A DNA stretch of 42,828 nt from Fragilariopsis cylindrus CCMP1102 (taxonomy: Eukaryota; Bacillariophyta; Bacillariophyceae; Bacillariales; Bacillariaceae): the NCBI GenBank assembly GCA_900095095.1, contig FMBT01000266.1, forward strand, positions 1-42,828. The letters run 5' to 3'. Shown here piece by piece: positions 11,601 through 23,000 of the stretch. The position numbers and the translations under genes were made by a program. The notes below the pieces were generated by a model. The model searched no databases and was not told the origin of the DNA. It worked only from the letters and a program-made list of their open reading frames with translations. Numbering within the stretch: position 1 is the first letter of the stretch; each line of letters begins with the position of its first letter.

Positions 11601-14600
11601 CGAGAAATGTACGATAAGGCTGCTGAGGAGAAAAAAAGAAAAACAAGTACAACCACTTCTGCAGTAAATAATAAAAACGACGATGACGAAAGGAAAGAAT
11701 GTTCAACAACCAATAACGCCCGTCGCCGCCCCGATAGCAATTATAGTAATAATAATAATAATGACAAACTCGAAGGATACCATCTTGAAAAATCCGACGA
11801 TATCGACGATGACGAATATGATTATATCTACAACGGAAACGGTGATGAGAAGAAAGATCGACGATCAGCACCACGTCCCGTTGCTGTTCCATGCGGTGAA
11901 TTGGTTGGCGTTATGAAAGACATACTCAATCAACAGAAAGATCAACCTTGGTTAATTTCATCCGAAGCGCGAGCACCCACATCAACTATCATAGAAGGCA
12001 GAAGAAGAACTAAGAACGGGATGGTGTTATTGTCACCAGCTCAGATCAAACGCGAAAAAGATATAAGTTATCGTTTAAAAAGGATCTTTTACGAAAAAGA
12101 CGTGCTGCAAAAGAATGGGCCGAGTCCAACTATAATAATAATAATGAAGATAATAATGCAGATAGCAACAGCAGTAATCAGAACGGGGGACGGGGGCAGA
12201 AGCAAAGTAGTGATGGGGGTGGGGTTAAGCGTAAAAACCAGAGAGACAATGGTATATTTACTCCTAAAAAGTTTCATACCATGATGACAGTCCGGCAACG
12301 TCTACCTGCATCTCAAATGGCACACGAGGTTGTTGAAACAATAGATAAGAATCAGATTACAGTTATCGCGGGTGCAACTGGGTGCGGTAAAACAACGCAG
12401 GTACCACAGCTTGTACTGGATGATTTGATTGCACGTGGATTGGGTGCAGCAACAAATATAATTATCACACAGCCTCGTCGGATTTCTGCAATAGGTGTTG
12501 CTGGACGTATTTCTGAGGAACGTTGTGAGAAAGTTGGTGATACATGTGGATATTCGATTAAATTAGAAAAGAAGATGTCCAATAAAACACGATTACTTTT
12601 ATGTACAACTGGTGTTCTGTTACGACGCTTGCAATGTGATCCTGATCTAGCTTCCGTTTCTCATATCTTCGTCGATGAAGTCCACGAACGTGATTTGAAT
12701 ACAGACTTTTTGATTATCATTCTGAAAGATCTTTTAGCAAGACGAAAGGACTTAAAACTTGTTCTTATGAGCGCAACACTCAATGCGGATTCATTTTCAG
12801 GTTACTTCAGCGGCTGTCCGGTTGTAAGTATCCCAGGTCGTGCACATCCGGTAACAGAAAATAGACTTGAGGATATACTTCAGCTTACTGGATACGTCGT
12901 CGAAGAAGATGGCGATTACGCAGTAAAGAAAAAAGATAAAAGACCACCAAAGATTTCCAAGTCAGCTCTTCGTCGTCTTTATCATCCAAAATATTCTAGG
13001 GAAACTATACAATCATTATCAATCGTCAATGAATGTAAAATAAATTACGAGCTTTTGTCGGAGCTTCTTGAACACATCTCTTTTAACCAGGGCGAAGGGG
13101 CAATTCTTGTATTTTGTCCTGGATTTCAAGAAATCCAGAAAACAATCGAAGAACTATACAAGAAGGAATATTTCCAAGGTAGCGATTTTGTGATATATCC
13201 ATTGCATTCGTCATTATCAACAGAGGAGCAGATTGCAATATTTGAAGTACCTCCACTGGGTGTTAGGAAGATTGTTGTTTCAACTAATATTGCTGAGACA
13301 TCTATCACAATTGAAGATGTCGTCTTTGTTGTCGACACCGGTCGCGTAAAGGAGAATAGGAGAGATGAAGTAAACGAAACACCCACACTCGTCGAGTGCT
13401 GGGTAAGGTGAGTTCCTTTGTTTGTTAGCTATCAATACAATCCGTCTTCTTTTTCTGAACTCATATTTTCCTCATTTGTTTGTTTACTTTTGAAGTCGTG
13501 CTTCTGCGAAACAACGAAGAGGACGAGCTGGTCGTGTTCGTCCTGGCGTCGCGTATCATTTTTATTCGAGGCAAGTTTACCAACAAAGCACTGCGCAATT
13601 TATCTATTTGTGCTTAAAATTCTTCCTCTAATAATTTCTTTTCCTTTTCCAAATTATCATTACAGTCACACGCACGATGATGAGATGCTAGAATATCAGC
13701 TCCCAGAAATGCTTCGAGTTGGTATTGAAGATTTAGTACTTCAGATCCTGATTCTAGATCTGGGGCAGCCTGTTACATTTTTGAAAAAAGCATTGGACCC
13801 ACCAACAAATCTGGCAATGTCAAATTCTCTCAAGCTACTAGAAGAATTGGGAGCGGTCGATTGTCAATGGAAGACAAATCGCAAGACTGAAGAAGATGAG
13901 AACCTCGATGTAACTAGTGAACTCACTGCACTTGGGTTTCATCTAGCGACATTACCTGTTGATCCAAGAGTAGGGAAGATGATGATTTATGGTGCGCTGT
14001 TTGGTTGCATTGATCCACTTCTGACGTTAGCAGCTGCAATGTCATCAAGAAGTCCATTTATGTCACCATTTGATCAACGTGATCAAGCTGACGAGGCTCG
14101 GAAGACGTTTGCAGTGGCAGGAAGTGATCATTTGACCATACTCAATGCCTTTAACCAGTGGTTTGAACTTCGTCAGAAAAAAGGCGGCAACCGCGTGGTT
14201 CAATCATTCCTGAAGGAGAGTTTTCTTGGTCGTCTAACACTCTTTCAGATAGAAGACTTACGAAAACAATTCCATTCGCTACTAATTGACATCGGATTTT
14301 TACCAAAGAAATTGCAACTAAAAGATATGAATCATGTTAATAATACCAACTCACAGAATACAGGGCTCATTAAGGCTGTTTTGTGTGCTGGGTTGTATCC
14401 GAATATTTTAGTGGGGCCTCGATCGGTTGCTCCCTCTACCGTAGTTGGGGGTGGGGGTAAATCCAAAGAGAAAAACAACAAAAATGTCGGTGAACACGCA
14501 TTCCGTAGTCATACTAAGGGAGATGTATATCTACATCCAAGCACTATTGCATTCGATGAATCTCAATTAGATAGCCGGTATTGCTGTTATCACGAGCTTG

Positions 14601-15178
14601 TACGAACCAGTAAAACATACGTACGAGACTGTACAACGGTCAGTCCCTTTGCTTTGCTTCTATTTGGTGGAAAGTTGGAGGTTTTCCAAACACATGGTGT
14701 ATGTAGCGTTGATGAATGGTTAAAATTTCGTATCGATGCAAAACCTGCAACGTTGATAAAATACCTTCGTGGGAAGATGGAACAATTACTTTTCCAGAAG
14801 ATTGTTTCTCCCCAAGAAGATATCATAGAGAGCGAAGAGGGTAGAGCATTGATTCAATCGATTAGCCGTCTTTTCGAATCGGAATATTCACTTCAGATGG
14901 AACAACAAGAACTCGCTCCTCCAGACAGTAATGGTGGAATCGAGATGGTCCGTCCGTGGACTGGAATCGATGACGAGAACAATCGCGTCAGCAATAGACG
15001 ACGAACGAACTACCAACAGGAGCAAAATAATATCAACTGTAATAGCCCAACTATTACTACTACCACTTCTAATTCTACTAATGATCAAATTGGAGGAGTG
15101 CGTGGTGGAAGAGGACGAGGAGGGGGAGGAAGAAAAGGCGATGAAAGATCAGGGAGGGGTCGACGGGGAGGTAGATAA
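8631..15178 (+). CDS. DExH-box RNA helicase, DHX57-like (UBA-RWD-helicase)
   Basis: Exons 8631-13407, 13496-13570 and 13666-15178 give about 2,121 residues once one -1 frame change near 12074-12080 is allowed. Order: Arg/Gly-rich N-terminus (RGRGRGGGRGGRG); acidic Asn/Asp tracts; UBA-like helices (SFSNEQASKACYAIDGW, and LMRLGFHRHDAMHMFEY); an RWD domain starting at EREQELEALQAIYDD (~525); then the helicase with Walker A GATGCGKTT (~1247), DEVHERD, SAT, STNIAETS and QRRGRAGR. The HA2 and OB-fold regions follow (YCCYHELVRTSKTYVRD), and the protein ends in a second RGG tail. UBA plus RWD before a DEVH core is the DHX57 layout (plant DExH4/DExH7 relatives); such proteins act in RNA remodelling or translation. 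Without the frame change, translation stops at 12284 before the helicase core. ATG at 8631 begins MGPNSKRNQAAAAQ. Confidence 0.85.
12074..12080 (+). other. -1 frame change at a TTTAAAA heptamer in the helicase
   Basis: The N-terminal frame reads CGT TTA AAA AGG. The frame that carries the helicase core reads TTT AAA AAG GAT, one base back. T_TTA_AAA fits the X_XXY_YYZ form of -1 ribosomal slippery sites. The -1 frame is open from 12014, so both frames overlap for about 270 bp. Loss of one A from the A5 run is the simpler alternative. Confidence 0.6.
13408..13495 (+). other. Helicase intron 1, GT-AG, 88 bp
   Basis: The donor GTGAGT follows GTAAG, and the acceptor TTTTGAAG precedes TCGTGC. Splicing restores VECWVSRASAKQRRGRAGR, the conserved motif VI region. 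Unspliced reading meets a TGA at 13409-13411. Confidence 0.9.
13571..13665 (+). other. Helicase intron 2, non-canonical GC-AG, 95 bp
   Basis: The exon ends TTTATTCGAG and the intron starts GCAAGT, a donor like GTAAGT with C for T. It ends ATCATTACAG before TCACACG. Splicing gives YHFYSSHTHDDEMLEYQLPEM, as expected for DExH helicases, and keeps the frame. No GT donor nearby gives this product. Confidence 0.85.
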
Positions 15179-15470
15179 TAAAAGCTTTTAAAACATGTCT
15201 ATGATATACCCTAAAACTTCCACATGCGTTAGCTTATACTACGTGTATATGATTGAAGTACTGCACATCACGATTAAACCAGTAATGTACATAGTTTGGG
15301 TTTTCGCTTCCACTATCTAAATTATAAATTAGTTTAATTACAGTTTAAAGATGTATTGTGTTATGTGTGTTATGCCAACTTGTTTCTGATCTGAATCATT
15401 ATGTGCTATGGTAATTTTAAATAGACTGATAAGCAATGTTGGTCTTTATATTTGTACGTTTGGGTTTTTC
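15179..15470. other. Convergent 3' spacer
   Basis: About 290 bp of AT-rich DNA between the helicase stop and the stop of the minus-strand dirigent-like relic. It presumably holds both 3' UTRs. No other feature is seen. Confidence 0.5.
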
Positions 15471-16336
15471 TTAAGGAGCTACAGGAAGAGGAACATTTGA
15501 TACCACGTTAATCTTTTGGGTAATGTATCCAGCTTGTGGGTAATCGGCATCAACTTCAGATATAAAATCAGCATTAATAGGGGGAGTTAAAGTACTACCA
15601 GTAATGGTTGTAACATCAACATATCCAACAGCACCAGCAAACAAACCAGTACCACCAATGATAGTTCCTGGATAGCTTGGCGGTAATGAAGGTACAATTG
15701 TACCTCATTTTTTTCTTCCAAAACCGAAGGTAGTAGGAGAAAAAAGAACTTGTTCCAATGGATTAAAAACAAATTTAGATCCAGCATAAATGGCATACAA
15801 TTATATCCACCACCACCTAAACATAAGTTAAATAAACATGAATGTCCTAAAATTTGTGGTCCTGCAACTCGTGTTGCAACACATTCACCATTAAAAAAGA
15901 ATCCTGGATCCTTTTGTGGAATGAATCTTGGTTGACGTTGCCCAGCAAATTGTCCTCGTTTTAAAAACCATCATCTTCAGAAAATTATCAGCTGCAGATG
16001 TACCCAAACGATCAACAATTTGTACATCGCTGGATCATAAATACCACCTGATTGGATTGTTGATGAACCTAACAAATTAAGTTCATCCAACTTTTCTTCG
16101 GAACAATACTCTTTTGTTGAGGAATAACAAAAGCAAAATCTTGTTGTCTGTAATACAGATGTATCCACGTGAATAGACTAGACCAGAATCTTTTGCTTGA
16201 AGTTGACGACTTTCAGCTCTATCTTTACGCATCTTTTCACGTGCACGTAACTTCAGTTCATTTCCCTCAACACATCAATGGTAGAGTAGAACGTAGTGAG
16301 ACCTAACAAGGTAATTGCAGCAGCAGTAAACTTCAT
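15471..16336 (-). pseudogene. Dirigent-like gene, intronless and frame-broken (likely retrocopy)
   Basis: Starts MKFTAAAITLLGLTTFYS, a signal-peptide-like N-terminus. Segments then appear in changing frames: LKLRAREKMRKDRAESRQLQ; SSTIQSGGIYDP; FFFNGECVATRVAGPQIL; HSCLFNLCLGGGGYNCM; YAGSKFVFNP; SLPPSYPGTIIGGTGLFAG; and a clean tail SNVPLPVAP before TAA at 15471-15473. These match the gene at 33523-34840 piece by piece. Both positions where that gene has introns (after STIQxG and within IIGGTG) are uninterrupted here. About five or six frame changes and a possible TGA (FGFGRKK-stop) break it. The GGTG barrel motif is typical of dirigent/allene-oxide-cyclase-like folds. Most likely a processed, decayed copy; sequencing indels could contribute. 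Confidence 0.6.
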
Positions 16337-17240
16337 GATTGTTTTGATTTGATTTGATTTGAATTGTTTTGATTATTTTTGCAGATGATATAGATTCTAA
16401 AATTGTGAAATAAGTGAGGTTTTTTGATCCGAATTACTCCACTCTTAGCATTATCTAGTATATTGTAATTGTAATTCATATTCCTTTTTCCTCCTTTTCC
16501 TTTCAAACAGTGCATACGGTATTCTATCTAGTGACACTTTCCTCGAAACAAGGAACATTTTTCATGTTCTTTTCGAACGACTTCACTTCAACTCCCCAAC
16601 TATTTACCTTTACTGTACTTGTAGGTTTTGGCAAGAGAGCGGAAGAATTCTCCGAACGAAATACCGTTTTTATTTGACTGGATTCAATTCTCTGATTGGT
16701 CCTCTATTTGGCTTCGTTGACACTGGGACTGTTGTTTTTGCGCTCATTTTGATTTGATGTCTCATTTTTCAATCAATAATCGTCATTCGATTTTGCATGC
16801 ATTAATTAAAATAATAGATAAACTTTCTTCACTTTTAATTCCTCGCGCGTTCAAACTATTAGAAGTGGATAGTATAGTATACTTCGTACCTACTACTTTA
16901 CTTTCAAGCAAAGTGATGACGCACTACGCACGTAAATACGCTTTTTTTTAATGTGATGATGTCGATTTTTCTTTTCTTTTTCACATCACATTCTAACAAT
17001 TCTGATCAATAATAATGCGAATTCCAAAGAATATCAATGTATATTCTTACCTCCCATCTTTGACAACATTGCAGTCGATAGACTCTATCTACGATTTCGT
17101 TTAATAAAACACACAAGTATTTCTTTTATTGCCCGAATTGTAACGACAACTAGCTAACTAGCTATTCAAGACAAGAAAAGACAAGACAAAAGCAAAACGA
17201 GCATTACACCGATATCATATCACTAACTATTCAAGCCACG
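16337..17240. promoter_or_regulatory. Divergent spacer before the glucanase gene
   Basis: About 900 bp between the start of the minus-strand dirigent-like copy and the start of the GH16 gene. Next to the former lies a run of TTTGATTTGATTTGAA (CAAAT repeats on the minus strand). The gene at 34840 has a related ATCA-rich leader before its ATG. An imperfect inverted repeat (GTGATGATGTCG to CACATCACATT) lies at about 16953-16992. No ORF is convincing here. Confidence 0.4.
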
Positions 17241-18917
17241 ATGCCACCAAAAGAATCCGACGCACTTCTTTCTGGCGACAATAATGATCAGCAAAGGAGA
17301 CGCAATAAATTCGGAAAACATTTATCATTAGATGACGGTTCTTCTTCTGCTTCATCTTCTTCTTCTTTCAATAGCAGCAATGATGATAACGACGACCATG
17401 ACGACAATAACGACGACAATGACGATGATTACACATCGAAAACGACAAACCTATCATCATCGTCGTCATTTGTAAGAAGAAGGGTAATAACTTCGAGGAG
17501 TAAATCATATTGTTGTTCTATCGTCGTCACTTTGCTAGCTCTGATCATTGTCGGTATCGTTATATTAGCAGCGACGACGACTCATCAACACGTAACTTTT
17601 ACTACTACAGAAAATTACGATCCAAAATACATACAATTGCAACAACTATTGCCGAATCAACTGAATCATCAACAACATCAACAACAGCAGCTTCTGATGC
17701 TGATGACGAAAGTAAAGGAAAGGTACAGATAAACGCACTATACTGGATCTGGTTCGTACAAATTAATTGAAAAACATCAAGGTAAATCATTCTTTGACTA
17801 CTATATATTTAATGATGGACCAGATTCTATAGGATCCAATGGCTATAATACATACGTATCAAAAACAAAAGCAGAAGAATTAAATTTAATTCATGTTGAT
17901 GATGATAATGAAAATAGTAAAAATGAGGAAGGAAATAACAATGGTAATAAAGAAGACAGCAATAATGGTGCTGTTTATATCTCATCCTCAAAAGGAACAA
18001 ATGAAAATGATCGTAATCCTACAACTGGTACTATATATCGTAATTCTGTTCGATTAGAAGGGAAACGACGCTTTGATAATGGATTAATTATATTAGATGT
18101 GGATCAGATGCCAACAGGGTGTGGCGTATGGCCCGCATTTTGGACTACCGATGAAACTAATTGGCCAGATCATGGTGAAATTGATATAGTCGAACCAATC
18201 AATAATCAAAATATTGTCAAGACGGCATTACATACTAATGAATATTGTGATATGTATTCACACGTTCCTCGATGGAATTGGACCGGATCCTGGGATGTTG
18301 CCACTGGTATACCGGATACCTACACAGGAAAATTAAATTTTAATAATAAATTAGAATCGGATAATTGTGATGTGATGACACCACATCAGTGGGCCAATCA
18401 AGGTTGTGTGGCAATATCCGATAAAAATAATACTTTAGGTCATGGCATGAATCAAAATGGTGGTGGTATATATGTATTAGAATGGGATCCAATTGGTGGA
18501 TATATAAAATCATGGGTCTTTCCTCGAACTGATGATATACCTATTAATTTACAACAAAGTTTACTGAATACAAATAATAATGACGACGACGACGATGAAA
18601 CTACAATTATTGATCCATCATCATGGTCAATATTACCATATGCCTATTTTGCTATTGGTAATAATTCTGGTTGTTCTGCAAATCATTTTCAAAATCATCG
18701 AATAGTCATTAATTTAGCATTTTGTGGTACAGTTGCTGGTAATCGATTTGCAACAGATTGTCCTGTACTGTACAAAAAATATAATAAATTAACTGGATAT
18801 CGAAACAGTAGTGTTGCTGCATGTAATGCCTATATTGATAGTAATGAAGTACAAGAAGTATTAAATAATGATGCCTATTGGAAAATTAATGGCGTATATT
18901 TATATCAAAGAGAATAA
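17241..18917 (+). CDS. GH16 family endo-1,3(4)-beta-glucanase, membrane-anchored
   Basis: Hydrolyses beta-1,3 (or mixed) glucan; in a diatom the likely substrate is chrysolaminarin or a wall glucan. The N-terminus is low-complexity, followed by one transmembrane helix at ~90-112 (SIVVTLLALIIVGIVILA), so the enzyme is probably a type II membrane or secretory-route protein. The catalytic region begins near YTGSGSYKLIEKHQG. It contains MPTGCGVWPAFWTTD and the GH16 signature GEIDIVE, with the catalytic glutamates at residues 313 and 318. The C-terminal Cys-rich part (GCSANHFQ, LAFCGT) is as in fungal-type members. The frame of the start and of the catalytic region is the same, but TAA at 17730-17732 lies between them. 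Between ~17640 and 17745 the next frame over reads TIAESTESSTTSTTAASDADD, so two compensating one-base changes may exist. Otherwise the stop is real. Confidence 0.8.
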
Positions 18918-20022
18918 ATATAATGTTAATAGAATACCGTAATTCATATTTTAAAGTAATGGTATTAAAAGTAACATATATAAATAAAGAAGTAGTGATT
19001 TGATAATATGAGTAATTATAAGCTCATACGTCTACACTGTAACAGTTCTTAACTTTTAGAGATGCCTCCATTGATATTCTATCGTATTGGAAGCAATCAA
19101 GTTACTACTACAAATGCAAAGTATAGTTGCGATTGAATGAAAGATCTCTTTAAACAAAGCAGCAATGGATCAATGGCCCACGGTACTCATTTCAAGCAAT
19201 GGCTCAACGGCCAACGGTACCTCTACTAAGTGTATTAATAGGGCTAAGGCGTGACTGTACTCATTTCGGTGCAAATCTTTTCTATCGCGTGTTTTGTTGC
19301 GTTACCGGTAGAACGCATGCCATACAAGCGCGTTAAAGAAAAAGGATCATTTAAGACTTAAATAAACCTCACATTGCTTTGTTTTAGTCTCCTGTAAGTA
19401 CCTTCCTATTTAAAAGTGAGTTTTACTATTGCCCCCTCTTATTACTACAGCAATTAAAGCTGTTTGCCTTGCCCGTACTAGTAGCTTACAGATATTGTGT
19501 AGCGACAAAAAATATTTCTAATTCGGCAATACAAATTCTACGTGTCGAAGAACACTAAAATCAACAGCCTAGTAACAGCAGCAAAAAAAGAACAAGAGAA
19601 CAAGAGAACAACCACACATAAAAATGTAATTAATGTATCAAAATCAGTTAGGAAACGAATTGTGCGAAAAAGAAGAAATTGGGAATTTCATTTCTATTTA
19701 GAGCTCACTAAATTCATTCATGTAAATAGATTAGAACACATACATCGCAAACAAACTTACTGCTTTATACACAACCTCGTACTACTACCTCTCTTATTTC
19801 CGATACAACAATAGAATAAAACCCTACGTCCTCTTCCATCGTATGGGATGCGTCGCCTGCACTTGTTCGAACACAAAACGAAGAGAACCAACACAATAAT
19901 CACATCATTTCGTAAAAACAAAACAAAAAAGCTGTATCTCTTGAATAAAAAGGGGGGAGTCATACAAAATAACCTGACTACCATACCGTGTGCCCGTCGT
20001 CTTTTTTACATCAACACAAATT
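18918..20022. other. Spacer between glucanase and methyltransferase genes
   Basis: Contains the glucanase 3' UTR, an imperfect local duplication (ATGGCCCACGGTACTC / ACGGCCAACGGTACCTC near 19170-19213), a palindromic motif at 19298-19316 and the 5' region of the next gene. No ORF beginning with ATG shows a recognisable domain. Confidence 0.4.
19298..19316. promoter_or_regulatory. Palindromic motif TGCGTTACCGGTAGAACGC
   Basis: GCGTT and AACGC arms flank TACCGGTA (itself palindromic). A near-identical copy lacking two centre bases' symmetry occurs at 39017-39034. Both lie in spacers 5' of plus-strand genes. Confidence 0.35.
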
Positions 20023-23000
20023 ATGATTGTGCAGTCGTCATCCAAGGCAGCAAGTGCAAGGGCAAGTGCTACTACTACGGGCATCCGTAGTACTAGTACA
20101 AGTAGTACTAATGATAGTGCTACTAGTGCTAGTGCTAGTGCTAGTCGAAGTAATGTTATTGATTTACTTCATGTAGATTTTTCAGCAATGGACAAGATTA
20201 CTGTATCACCTTATGAGGGTAATCAATGTGCTGAATTGAATGAACCACTTTTTGAACATATTAAATCATTAATGAAAAGTGTTGAAAGTGTTGACAATGA
20301 TGACACCGAAAATGAAAATGAAAATGAAAATAATAATAATTGCAACAGCAGCAGAAGAAGAAGAACAAAGAAACAGGATACGTTTCGTCCCTCTGCCACA
20401 GCTATACAAGTTTTTGGACGTGGAGATAAAAAGCAGGCAGAAATTATGCTTAAAACAATTCATAACATAAAGGCATCAGGAATGTTATATGGATGCAGTT
20501 GGCGCGATGATGGGATTATTCATAGTGAGGAGTGTGGTACATTAAAAGATAAAGAATTACTGTTGTTGTGTATACAAGATTATCGTTTAGCACGTATAAC
20601 AAATAGTAAATCTGGTGAATTAAACAGGATAATTAAAGATTTGAGTCTATGGACAACATTCGTTCATACACTTTCAGAATGGAAGTTAACAATAGCATAT
20701 CCAAATTTAGCTAGATACTTCTCCCAAAGAAAATCAAAGATACAAATGTTCAAAAATTATTGTTCTAATGGCAAAGAATGTCTACAATGTTTAAAAATAA
20801 TTGTATTTATTGTTCGTACTAAGATGTGTATGGAAAGATTACCACATTGGGTAAGTGAGGTTTTGTTCCTGTCAAATAGTATATCATCTATATCACTTTC
20901 CAAACAAAACAAATCTAACATCATTTTGATTTTCTTTCTATTCGTACTTTGTTGTTAGGATAATTTCCTTTTTCTAGTTGATATAATGGACATGGCTAAT
21001 ACAGCAACTAACAACAATAGTAGAAACGAAGCATCGCCGTCATACAATCGATCGTCGTCAACATTAAAAACTAAGATACATGCTTGTTTTCAAATTTTGG
21101 AAAATATTATTATTTTATCTAATGAAAGGAATGATAAGCTCAGATCAAGTCTTGATCATTGTTCCGCTATCATATCAAATAGCAAAAATACCGCAAAGAA
21201 CAGCAAAATTCAAGATCAAAATCAATTGTCTGAATATGAATTAAAAAATATCCGCAATCGTGAACGTAATAACCGACACGCTGAAAGTTTTGGATTTGGG
21301 GGAAGAAAAAAAAAAGGCAACAGTGGAAGCGGTAGTGGAAGCGGTAGTGGTAGCGGTAGTGGTAGCGGCAGTGGTAGTAACAACAAGAAGCAAGAGTCGC
21401 CTGTCCACGCTGTTTCGGCAACATCAACGACGCCGCCATCTACACAGCCACGACGAACCAAGCAACGAACCACCAATGAGATTGAAATTGTACCACCAAA
21501 AGAATTACAGTCTTATAACAAATTACCACCCAATTCAGATAAAGCTGAAGAATATGCTTTTGTTGGTGATGGTGAGAGACGGAAACGCAAAGTGCCGGAT
21601 ACGTTTGTTGCAGAAACGAGTCAAGACCATAACTCTAAAAGAAACAAGAACAAGCACGGCAATTACAATAACAAAATTAATTCCAACTTAACATATAAAG
21701 AAAGGACTCAAACACGAATTGGTAATGACGACGAGGACGGTAGCAACAACAACAGCAACAACAATATGGTGATCAAAAAAGGATTTAAGTTCCAAAAGTC
21801 CTTCATGATGATTTATGACGGAAAGGTTATCTCCGATGAACCGAAATGGGTGTACAATTCGGATTTGGAAGACGACGAGCTAGTATGGGAAGTGAGATAT
21901 TCCGATGGTGATGAGGAAATGTTGACAGAGTTAGAATTGGAAAAACTTGTAGCAGAAACTGCAGCTAAATCGTCATCTGATGGACTCAGTTTAGTTGATG
22001 ACAACACCTACAGCAGCCTGCATATAACAGATCCAACAGCAGTGGAAAACTACGAAGATGCTAAGCAGGACTTATGTCATCGTTCGAGTTTGCAAGAAGA
22101 AGAAGTCGTAGCTGCTTTGAAGACAATGAGGCCACCGTATTGTTTGAATACAGCCATCAAACTCATTATGAAAGCAAGAGATCATGTAGAGAACGACGTC
22201 ACTTACCATGATCCATGTGGACGGAAATTACGTATGTTGGAATTGTTTTCCGGATGTTCTATAGTATCAGAGACATTTAATTCATTAGGGTGGAGTGTCC
22301 GTTCAGTCGATAATGATCACATTTCTCGGGCTAGCCATAAAGTGGACTTTATGCAACTTAATTGGACTGATATTGGTTACATCCCGGACTCTATCTGGCT
22401 GTCCCCACCATGTATCACGTATACTAAATTAACAGCAGGATTCCATCGAGATCCAAAACGAGATGAATACGCTAAGACTCCACAAGCTTTGCTTCATGAC
22501 CGATTGTTGGCTCGAATTCGGTGGATATTGAAATGGATGATACAGAAAAAGCCACATATGATTATAGTGATCGAAGTAAGTGTAGTATCGTTCCAGATTT
22601 TTTCTTCCTGTTATCGTAATTTACTCACGCAATATTATTATCTATTTCTGTAATAGAATCCCGTTGGACTCCTGTCCAAGATGCCTTTAATGAATTTGAT
22701 AGCAAAAGATTTGAATCTTCGAAGTACCACAGTGCATTACTGTACTTTGGGTAGACATGATCAAAAACCGACAAATTTGTGGACGAACGTAAGTGCTAGT
22801 GTTGGAGTGTTACCTTTTGCAACTATTAGTAGCTATAACGTTAGTGTGACACCTTCAGCTAATACTTGATTTTATTCCCCATCCACGATATAATTGTTTG
22901 TCTCCTATCAATTCTTAGGATAATAAACTGATTGGTGCCTTGTCACCTTTTATATGGTACGTTAATTGTTTTTGTGGACGTGTGAAGAATGGAAACATCG

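Noticed and set aside
11027-11740. 237-residue frame on the minus strand
   Set aside because: It is antisense to the helicase low-complexity region; Val/Leu/Ser runs mirror GAT/AAC-type codon repeats.
19990-20022. GTG start for the methyltransferase gene
   Set aside because: A nuclear eukaryotic gene should use ATG; the first in-frame ATG is at 20023.
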